A stretch of 64,000 nt of DNA from an uncultured Alistipes sp. (GTDB lineage: Bacteria; Bacteroidota; Bacteroidia; Bacteroidales; Rikenellaceae), in NCBI GenBank assembly GCA_900553175.1, contig USCH01000001.1, positions 62,001 through 126,000 on the forward strand. The letters run 5' to 3'. The notes below the pieces were generated by a model, which saw only the letters and a list, made by a program, of their open reading frames with translations, was not told the origin of the DNA and searched no databases. This document shows positions 52,463 through 58,787 of this stretch, in pieces. The first letter of the stretch is position 1, and each line of letters begins with the position of its first letter. A program made the translations under genes and the position numbers.

Positions 52463-53411
52463 CCCCGACGTTTCGGTCGTCGTTCCGCTCTACAACGAGG
52501 CCGAATCGCTGCCCGAGCTGGTGGCGTGGATCGACCGTGTGGCCGCGAGCCATGCGCTCTCCTACGAAGTCATCCTGGTCGACGACGGTTCGTCGGATGC
52601 CTCGTGGTCGGTCATCGAGCGGCTCCGGCGCGAGTTCGCGGCGGTGAGAGCCATCGGCTTCGCCCGCAACTACGGCAAGTCGGCCGCCCTCTACTGCGGT
52701 TTCGCCGCCGCCCGGGGCGAGGTGGTCTTCACCATGGATGCCGATTTGCAGGATTCGCCCGACGAAATTCCCGAGATGCGCCGCATGATTCTCGAGGAGG
52801 GCTACGATCTGGTTTCCGGCTGGAAGAGGAAGCGCTACGATCCCGTCGGCAAGCGGTGGCCGAGCAAGTTTTTCAACCTGACGGCCCGGGTCGTGTCGGG
52901 CATCCGGCTCCACGATTTCAACTGCGGGCTCAAGGCCTACCGTTCCAAGGTCGTCAAGTCGATCGAGGTCTACGGCGAGATGCATCGCTTCATCCCCATT
53001 CTGGCCCGGCAGGCGGGTTTCGGCCGCATCGGCGAAAAGGTCGTCGAGCATCACGCCCGCAAGTACGGCCACTCCAAATTCGGACTCGAACGCATGGTCA
53101 AGGGCTATCTGGACCTCATCACCGTGATGTTCCTGTCGCGCTTCGGCCGTTCGCCGATGTATTTTTTCGGCAGCCTCGGCACGCTCATGTTCCTCGTGGG
53201 CGGCGCCACGACCGTGTGGATCATCGCCGAGAAGCTGTGGCGGCAGGCGCACGGTTCGCTGCTGCGTTCGGTCACGGAGCAGCCGCTGTTCTATCTGGCC
53301 ATCCTGGCCGTCATCCTCGGCGTGCAGCTCTTCCTGGCCGGATTTTTGGGCGAACTGGTCAACCGGAGCGCGTCGGACCGCAACAAATACCTGATCGATA
53401 AAACATTGTGA
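52446..53411 (+). CDS. Polyprenyl-phosphate glycosyltransferase (DPM1/GtrB-like GT2)
   Basis: A 321-residue GT2 enzyme transferring a sugar from a nucleotide donor to undecaprenyl phosphate. It has VSVVVPLYNEAESLPEL, ILVDDGSSDASW, NYGKSAALYCGF, the DxD in FTMDADLQDSPDEIP, FNCGLKAYRSKV, and two C-terminal transmembrane helices. The product sugar is unknown; glucose or mannose is usual. Preceded by DUF4199 and followed after two bases by DUF4293. Confidence 0.93.
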   Translation: MNAANNPDVSVVVPLYNEAESLPELVAWIDRVAASHALSYEVILVDDGSSDASWSVIERLRREFAAVRAIGFARNYGKSAALYCGFAAARGEVVFTMDADLQDSPDEIPEMRRMILEEGYDLVSGWKRKRYDPVGKRWPSKFFNLTARVVSGIRLHDFNCGLKAYRSKVVKSIEVYGEMHRFIPILARQAGFGRIGEKVVEHHARKYGHSKFGLERMVKGYLDLITVMFLSRFGRSPMYFFGSLGTLMFLVGGATTVWIIAEKLWRQAHGSLLRSVTEQPLFYLAILAVILGVQLFLAGFLGELVNRSASDRNKYLIDKTL

Positions 53412-53413
53412 TT

Positions 53414-53836
53414 ATGATTCAACGCATTCAATCGCTCTACCTGCTCGTTGCGGCAGCCTTGACGGCTGTCGCTCTTTTCGCCCCTCTGGCCTGGTTCGGA
53501 GGCGATGCCGGCGAGTTCACCCTCCGGGCATTCTCGCTGACGACCGCAGCCGGCGAGCCCGTGCAGCCGACCCCGTACATGGGGCTGCTGCTCGCGCTTT
53601 CGTGTGCGCTGCCGCTCGCGACGATCTTCCTGTTCCGGCGCCGCATGCTGCAAATCCGTCTCTGTGCCGTCGAAGGGGTCCTGCTGCTCGGCAGTCTGGC
53701 GATGGAGACCGTCTACTACTTCCTCAGCCGCCGTGTCTTTTCCGAACTGGATTTCGGTTTGCAGACGCTGCGCCCGGCTGCGGCGCTGCCGCTTTTCGAG
53801 AAAGTCTTGAAAATCAAGACTTTCTACGGCAGCTGA
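53414..53836 (+). pseudogene. DUF4293 gene with foreign C-terminus at the contig join
   Basis: MIQRIQSLYLLVAAALTAVA and the following helices match DUF4293, a four-helix Bacteroidota membrane protein. The reading stays normal to LRPAAALPLF (about base 53,799). In the family the last helix and a basic tail come next. Instead the frame continues FEKVLKIKTFYGS and stops at 53,836. I take these last codons to be from the second genome, so the C-terminal about 30 residues of the real protein are missing. Start at ATG53,414, two bases after the GT2 stop. Confidence 0.75.
53799..53825. repeat. Perfect inverted repeat at the cross-phylum junction
   Basis: AGAAAGTCTTGA (53,799-53,810), AAA, TCAAGACTTTCT (53,814-53,825). 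No T-run follows. It marks the place where the Bacteroidales gene content ends. Confidence 0.9.
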
Positions 53837-53840
53837 TCCG

Positions 53841-53884
53841 ATTCGAGGCGGGTCTTACCCCCTCGAGCTCCCCCGCTGCTCTGT
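53841..53884. repeat. Clostridial dispersed repeat, copy A
   Basis: ATTCGAGGCGGGTC, then CCCCCTCGAG and CCCCCGCTGCTCTGT. It matches copy B at 55,676-55,721 apart from a few bases and can form a small GAGG/CCTC hairpin. Its presence shows that DNA right of 53,841 already belongs to the second genome. Confidence 0.75.
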
Positions 53885-53920
53885 TTCTTTTGCGCTTGCG
53901 TATTTGTTTGGGGCAGCTCA

Positions 53921-53956
53921 AGCGCCGCAGCCTGTTTGGCTGCGGCGCTGTTTTTT
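53921..53956 (+). terminator. Terminator of a lost plus-strand clostridial gene
   Basis: AGCGCCGCAGCC (53,921-53,932) pairs with GGCTGCGGCGCT (53,938-53,949), followed by GTTTTTT on the plus strand. It would serve a plus-strand gene ending near 53,836, most of which is absent from this contig. Confidence 0.85.
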
Positions 53957-53959
53957 ACC

Positions 53960-55144
53960 CTATCGCGTTGGAATCAGGCGGATGATCTGCTGGTCGTCCA
54001 CGCACTGATAGGCAGACGAGGGCACGTAGCTGCCAAGCGCGCGGTAGACGTCCCAGAGCCGGTCGCGGTCGAAAAGCAGGGACTGCATCCCGGCGTAGAC
54101 CTCCGGTGTCTCGCAGCGAAACTCCAGCACGGCGCGCCCGTCGTCCCACTGGCTGCGCACGGCGGCCGCCGCCGCGGCGACGGAGGCCTCCGCCGCCGTG
54201 TAGCCGTTGCGGACGTAGTAATTATCGGCGTTGGCGCGGCTGTCCGGCCAGAGGGTGGAGTCCTCGGCCGTGTGGCGCACGGCCATGCGCTCGGCCGTGA
54301 GGGCGAACCACGTGTGGCTGAGATAGCCCGGCAGTGCCGCCTCGCTCTCGTCGTCCTGCAGGTCCCAGGTGGGGTCGAAGTAATAGACCGCGCCGTCGAG
54401 CTCCGCCGCGACCCAGGCGTGGCTGTCTGCCGTGCCGTCGGCGGACAGGGACGTACCCGTGACGACGCGCGCCGGGATGCCGCCGCGCTCGAGCAGGTAG
54501 ACGTAGGCATCGGAGATGCCGCCGCAGACGGCCTCCCCCTCGCAGACGGCGGCGTAGGCCGTCTGGTCATACGTCTCGCGCGGGACGTAGCGCACGTGCT
54601 CCAGCAGCCAGTCGTAGAGATACAGCGCGCGGGGATAGTCCTCCGCCGGGGCGGCGGCGAGCAGGCCGTCCGCCGTCCGGGCAAGTTCCTCGCGGCGCGC
54701 CGGGCCGTCGTCGGGATAGACCCAGTCGAACGTGACGGTGATGTGCGCGTTCAGCCCGCCGTGGACCGTGTACCGGTAGGAGCGCACCCAGAGCTCCGGG
54801 TCGTCGAGCAGCTCGGCCATACAGGCCTCGAGCGTGCCGGCGTCGCAGTCATAGACCGCGGCGTCCGTCTGGCCGCGCATCGCCGCGTGCAGCACGGCGG
54901 CCACGCGCGGATTGGCGGCGCAGTTCGGCGCAGTGTCCGGCAGGACGGATGACTCCATCTGGATCTGCACGGTAGGCACCGGCGTGAGCAGTGCCTGCAC
55001 ACGCGGGTAAAACAGCACGCTCGCCAGAACGAGAATGAGCACCAGCAGACTCAGGGCGCAGCAAAAACCGCGGCGGCGCGGCGGAGGCGGCGGAGACTGT
55101 GCTGCGCGCAGCCATTGCGCGTCGATGTGATCGTTTTCAGACAT
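53960..55144 (-). CDS. Transglutaminase-like protein with one membrane anchor
   Basis: A 394-residue protein. A short proline-rich cytoplasmic start (SPPPPPRRRG) is followed by one hydrophobic segment (LSLLVLILVLASVLFY). The extracytoplasmic domain shows the transglutaminase/protease core: Cys in CEGEAVCGGISDAYVYLLE, His in ADSHAWVAAELDG and Asp in YYFDPTWDLQDDE. It probably modifies or cuts surface proteins or peptides. ATG55,144 is preceded by AGGAGA; the longer frame to 55,240 has no ribosome site. Confidence 0.87.
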   Translation of the reverse strand: MSENDHIDAQWLRAAQSPPPPPRRRGFCCALSLLVLILVLASVLFYPRVQALLTPVPTVQIQMESSVLPDTAPNCAANPRVAAVLHAAMRGQTDAAVYDCDAGTLEACMAELLDDPELWVRSYRYTVHGGLNAHITVTFDWVYPDDGPARREELARTADGLLAAAPAEDYPRALYLYDWLLEHVRYVPRETYDQTAYAAVCEGEAVCGGISDAYVYLLERGGIPARVVTGTSLSADGTADSHAWVAAELDGAVYYFDPTWDLQDDESEAALPGYLSHTWFALTAERMAVRHTAEDSTLWPDSRANADNYYVRNGYTAAEASVAAAAAAVRSQWDDGRAVLEFRCETPEVYAGMQSLLFDRDRLWDVYRALGSYVPSSAYQCVDDQQIIRLIPTR

Positions 55145-55202
55145 AAGGTCTCCTCTCACGTGGATCGTTGAAAGATTGTCAGCATTTTTCTGCCGCGAAC
55201 GG

Positions 55203-55231
55203 TGGAAATCGCAAAAAGTTTCTGCTATAAT
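55203..55231 (+). promoter_or_regulatory. Sigma-A-type promoter
   Basis: TGGAAA (55,203-55,208), 17 bases, TATAAT (55,226-55,231). This Firmicutes-style promoter differs from every promoter left of 53.8 kb. Confidence 0.8.
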
Positions 55232-55273
55232 GCTTCCCATTCACGTTATGTACTAGCAAAGGAGTTTTTCATC

Positions 55274-55588
55274 ATGATTGAAGTCACGTTCCGGATCGAA
55301 AGCCTGGATTATACCGACAAGCTGGATTCCCAGCTCCCGCTCGTGCTTGAGGCGCTGAGCCAGAGCGGCAATATCAACCCCGTGCTCAAGCTCGCCTGCA
55401 ACACGCCCGAGGCCTCGTCGCGCATCGTCAAGGGCATCCTGCGCACCATGTCGCAGGACCAGAAGCAGCGTCTGGCCACGAAGATCGTCAACGCCAACCG
55501 CGAGAAGCTCATGCAAAAGCTCAACGAGTACGCCGCCGGCAAAGGCATCGACGTGCACATCTGCGACTGCGCCGCCACCTTCCGCTGA
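55274..55588 (+). CDS. Small cytoplasmic protein of unknown function
   Basis: A 104-residue protein with AAAGGAG ten bases before ATG55,274. It starts MIEVTFRIESLDYTDKLDSQ and is mostly helical, with basic stretches such as RMSQ-type KGILRTMSQDQKQRLATK. A short C-terminal HICDCAATF with two Cys ends it. No signal peptide or membrane helix. I do not recognise a family. A strong TATAAT promoter and its own terminator suggest a well expressed single gene. Confidence 0.8.
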   Translation: MIEVTFRIESLDYTDKLDSQLPLVLEALSQSGNINPVLKLACNTPEASSRIVKGILRTMSQDQKQRLATKIVNANREKLMQKLNEYAAGKGIDVHICDCAATFR

Positions 55589-55605
55589 AGCGAAAACCGA
55601 ATCAT

Positions 55606-55628
55606 GCCGCCCGAAAGGGCGGCGTTTT
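55606..55628 (+). terminator. Terminator of the small protein gene
   Basis: GCCGCCC-GAAA-GGGCGGC (55,606-55,623), followed by GTTTTGC. Confidence 0.85.
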
Positions 55629-55675
55629 GCTGTCTGTGCCCGGATAGGTCCGCGCACAGGCAGCAATCAGATTGC

Positions 55676-55721
55676 ATTCGAGGTGGGCCCTTCGCCCCCT
55701 CGAGCGCCCCCGCTGCTCTGT
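55676..55721. repeat. Clostridial dispersed repeat, copy B
   Basis: ATTCGAGGTGGGCC, TTCGCCCCCTCGAG, CGCCCCCGCTGCTCTGT. The partner copy is at 53,841-53,884. It lies between two hairpins in a 294-base gap that has no gene. Confidence 0.75.
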
Positions 55722-55759
55722 CATCCTGCCCGGAATCGCATCATCTCTGCAAAACGCAC

Positions 55760-55787
55760 GCCGCCCAATCACGGGCGGCGTTTTCAT
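55760..55787. terminator. Second GC hairpin before feoB
   Basis: ACGCCGCCC (55,760-55,768) pairs with GGGCGGCGT (55,775-55,783), flanked by AAAAC and TTTTC. It is structurally a bidirectional terminator; it lies about 95 bases upstream of feoB. Confidence 0.65.
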
Positions 55788-55882
55788 TTGCCGCGGCTTT
55801 ATTTTACCATCCCGCGCGTGTACAAGTCTACCGCTTTTTGTCTGCGCATAGGCTGTGTTATCCGAAAAAAGGAGGCACGGCC

Positions 55883-57847
55883 ATGATCCTCGCGCTCGCG
55901 GGCAACCCCAACTGCGGCAAAACGACGCTTTTCAACGCTCTCACGGGGGCGAACGCGCGCACGGGCAACTTCCCGGGCGTGACCGTCACACGCAGCGAGG
56001 GCGTGTGCCGCGCGCGGCCGGAGATCACGCTCGTGGACCTGCCGGGCGTGTACGCGCTGCGGCCGTACTCGGACGAGGAGCGCGTCACGCGCAGCTATCT
56101 GCTCGGCGGCGCGGCGGACGCGGTCATCAGCATCGCGGACGCGACGTGCCCGGCGCGCAGCCTATACCTGACGCTGCAGCTGCTGGAGCTGGGCGTGCCG
56201 GTCGTGCTGGCGCTGAACGTGATGGACGCGCTGCGCGCAGGCGGCGGATCGGTGGACACGGCGGGACTAGCGCGGGCGCTGGGCATCCCGGTCGTGCCGG
56301 TGAGCGCAGCGCTGGGCGAGGGGCTCGGCGCGCTGCTGGACGCGGCCGCGCAGGCAGCGCACGGCCCGCCGCCCGACCCGTGGCGCGCGCTGGCGCCGGG
56401 GCCGGTGCAGACCTGCGTGCGGACACTGGCGCGGCTGCTCGCCCCGGCGGCACACACGGCGGGACTGCCGCCGGTGTTCGCGGCGACGCAGTGGCTCGAC
56501 GACGGCGGCACGCTGCACGCACCGGCCGCAGCCGAACAGGCGGCGGCGCGCATGGTGCGCGAGAGCGACCTTGCCCGAGACGAGGCGCTGCCCACGGCGC
56601 GCTTTGCACAGGTGGACAGGCTGGGGCGGTTTTTCACCCTGCCGCAGGCGCTGCCGGGGAGCCGGCGCAGCGCGCGCATCGACCGGGTGCTCACAGGACG
56701 GTACACGGCATATCCGGCGATGGCCGGGCTGCTCGGCGGTGTGTTTTACCTGACGTTTCATATCATCGGCCCGTGCCTGAGCCGCCTGCTCGCGCGCGCC
56801 ATCGCCTGGCTGGCGGACGCGGCCGACGGCGCGCTCACGGCGCTGGACGCGGGGCCGCTGCTGCATGGGCTGGTGCGCGAGGGCGTGTTTGCGGGCGTGG
56901 GGAACGTGGCAGCGTTTCTGCCGGTGATCCTGGCGCTGTTTTTCTTCCTCTCCCTGCTCGAGGACACGGGCTATCTCGCGCGCGTGGCCTTCGTAATGGA
57001 CCGGCCGCTGCGGCGGCTGGGGCTGAGCGGGCAGAGCGCCGTGCCGCTGCTGCTGGGCTTTGGGTGCAGCGTGCCGGGGGTGCTGGCCGCGCGCACGCTG
57101 CCCACGCGGCGCGACCGGGCGCTGACGATCGTGCTCACGCCGTGCATGAGCTGCAGCGCGAAGGCGCCGGTGTACGCCGCCTTTGCGGCCGCGTTCTTCC
57201 CGGGGCGGAGCGCCGTGGTGTTTCTGGCGCTGTACGCGCTCGGCATCGGGACGGCCGCCGGCGCGGCGAAGCTGCTCGGCCGGACAGTCTGGCGCGGGGA
57301 GGCGGCGTCCTTTGTCATGGAGCTGCCGGACTACCGCTGGCCGGACGCGCGCAGCGTGCTGCGGCGGATGTGGGTGCGCACAAAGGAATTTCTCGCGCGG
57401 GCGTTCACGGTCATCCTCGCGGCGAGCGTGGGCGTGTGGGTGCTGCGGACGTTCACGCCGGCATGGCGCGTGGCGGCAAATGCCGGCGAGAGTCTGCTGG
57501 CCGTGGCGGGACAGGCGCTCGCGCCGTTGTTCGCGCCGCTGGGCTTCGGCGACTGGCGCGCCGCGACCGCGCTCGTGACCGGACTGCTGGCCAAGGAAAC
57601 CGTGCTGTCCACGCTCGGCGTGCTGCTCGGCGGCGACCTGACAGCGGCGCTGCCGGGCGTGTTCTCCCCCGCCGCTGCCGCGAGCTTTCTGGTGTTCACG
57701 GCGCTGTACGCGCCGTGCGTGGCGGCGCAGGCGGCCATGCGGCAGGAGCTTGGCAGCCGGCTGGGCACGCTGGCCGCAGCCATTGGCTCATGCGCGGCCG
57801 CATGGTGTGCGGCGGCAGTTGTCTACCGGATTGCTATCCTGCTATGA
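55883..57847 (+). CDS. feoB: Ferrous iron transporter FeoB
   Basis: Inner-membrane Fe(II) importer with an N-terminal G protein. The 654-residue protein has G1 GNPNCGKTT (7-15), G3 DLPG (52-55), G4 NVMD in place of NxxD, and the Gate motifs GFGCSVPGV and TPCMSCSAKAPVY in the membrane part. ATG55,883 has AAAGGAGG at ideal spacing. It is compact compared with the 700-770 residues of many FeoB. There is no FeoA or FeoC gene adjacent, and no Fur box was found. Confidence 0.94.
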   Translation: MILALAGNPNCGKTTLFNALTGANARTGNFPGVTVTRSEGVCRARPEITLVDLPGVYALRPYSDEERVTRSYLLGGAADAVISIADATCPARSLYLTLQLLELGVPVVLALNVMDALRAGGGSVDTAGLARALGIPVVPVSAALGEGLGALLDAAAQAAHGPPPDPWRALAPGPVQTCVRTLARLLAPAAHTAGLPPVFAATQWLDDGGTLHAPAAAEQAAARMVRESDLARDEALPTARFAQVDRLGRFFTLPQALPGSRRSARIDRVLTGRYTAYPAMAGLLGGVFYLTFHIIGPCLSRLLARAIAWLADAADGALTALDAGPLLHGLVREGVFAGVGNVAAFLPVILALFFFLSLLEDTGYLARVAFVMDRPLRRLGLSGQSAVPLLLGFGCSVPGVLAARTLPTRRDRALTIVLTPCMSCSAKAPVYAAFAAAFFPGRSAVVFLALYALGIGTAAGAAKLLGRTVWRGEAASFVMELPDYRWPDARSVLRRMWVRTKEFLARAFTVILAASVGVWVLRTFTPAWRVAANAGESLLAVAGQALAPLFAPLGFGDWRAATALVTGLLAKETVLSTLGVLLGGDLTAALPGVFSPAAAASFLVFTALYAPCVAAQAAMRQELGSRLGTLAAAIGSCAAAWCAAAVVYRIAILL

Positions 57848-57852
57848 AAAAA

Positions 57853-57893
57853 CAGCAGACTTCCAATTTGGGAAGTCTGCTGTCTCGTTTTTT
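57853..57893. terminator. Bidirectional terminator, feoB/pfkB-family kinase
   Basis: CAGCAGACTTCC (57,853-57,864) pairs with GGAAGTCTGCTG (57,871-57,882). T7 follows on the plus strand and T6 on the minus strand. Confidence 0.92.
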
Positions 57894-57902
57894 TGGTGTG
57901 TC

Positions 57903-58787
57903 TCAGCCGTGGACGAGCACGCCGAGGTCGGGATTGTTCGTGCCGGGGTATTCGACCGTGGCCTTGCCGGCGCGCAGGGCGGCCGCCGCGCTCTCGCGCA
58001 GGTCAAGCCCCGCAAGGTACGCCCAGACGAGCGCGGCCATGACCGCGTCGCCCCCGCCGGTCGTGTTGACCATGCAGGTGGGCAGGCACGGCAGGTGCAC
58101 CAGCTCATCGCGCGTGCCGGCGAGAATACCGTCGCCCCCCATGCTGAGAAACACTCGCTGCACCCCCTGTGCCAGCAGCGCCGCGACGATGCCCTCGGGC
58201 GTAGACTCGCCCGTGAGGTTCTGCCCCTCGGTGAGGTTGGGCTTAAACGTGTGCAGCGCGCCGAGTGATGCGCGCATCCGCTCTGCTTTCGTGACAGAGA
58301 CGGGGTCGGCAAAGAGCGGGGCGCTGCAGTGCGCACCGAGCCAGGTAATGGTCTCGGCCGTCAGGTTGCCGTCGAGCACGACGGCGGCCGCGCCGTCGAG
58401 CACGTCAAGGTGGCGCTGCAGATAATCCGGCGTGATGGCGGCGGAGATGTCCGTATCGCACAGGCCGAGCTGCATCTCGCCGCGCTCGTCCGTGATGTAC
58501 AGGTACGTCGATGTGCGCCCGCCGGGCACGTCGAGCGCGCAGCTGAGATCCATGCCGAGCTCCACGCAGTCGTTGCGCAGGAGCTGGGCGTGCGAATCGC
58601 CGCCGAAGGCGGTGAGAAACTTGACCTCCACGCCGAGCAGGCGCAGATCGTGCGCGATGTTGCGCCCGACACCGCCGGGCGTGAGCGTGACGGCGCCGGG
58701 GTTGGAGTCGCGGAAGATGAGCTTCTTTTCCGGGCGGCCGCAAATGTCGAGATTCACGGCGCCGACCACACAGACATACGGGTTCAT
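57903..58787 (-). CDS. PfkB-family carbohydrate kinase, pseudouridine-kinase-like
   Basis: A 294-residue ribokinase-fold enzyme. VVGAVNLDICGRP and SNPGAVTLTPGGVGRNIAHDL are close to pseudouridine kinase (PsuK/YeiC). The catalytic motif reads NTTGGGDAVMAALVWA, which keeps the Asp but has Gly-Gly-Gly before it rather than GAGD. No pseudouridine glycosidase gene is adjacent; instead it follows glgP with ATGA overlap, so a sugar or glycogen-linked substrate is possible. Start preceded by GGAGGTG. Confidence 0.86.
   Translation of the reverse strand: MNPYVCVVGAVNLDICGRPEKKLIFRDSNPGAVTLTPGGVGRNIAHDLRLLGVEVKFLTAFGGDSHAQLLRNDCVELGMDLSCALDVPGGRTSTYLYITDERGEMQLGLCDTDISAAITPDYLQRHLDVLDGAAAVVLDGNLTAETITWLGAHCSAPLFADPVSVTKAERMRASLGALHTFKPNLTEGQNLTGESTPEGIVAALLAQGVQRVFLSMGGDGILAGTRDELVHLPCLPTCMVNTTGGGDAVMAALVWAYLAGLDLRESAAAALRAGKATVEYPGTNNPDLGVLVHG

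Noticed and set aside
55145..55240. N-terminal extension of the transglutaminase-like protein
   Set aside because: No ribosome site at 55,240, and the stretch overlaps the opposite-strand promoter. ATG55,144 has AGGAGA.
55620..55740. tRNA-like segment suggested by TTCGAGG and CCCGG pieces
   Set aside because: No acceptor, D or anticodon stem can be formed. It is better explained as the dispersed repeat.
55604..55882. N-terminal extension of FeoB
   Set aside because: It would translate two terminator hairpins and a repeat. ATG55,883 has AAAGGAGG and begins the G1 region at the usual distance.
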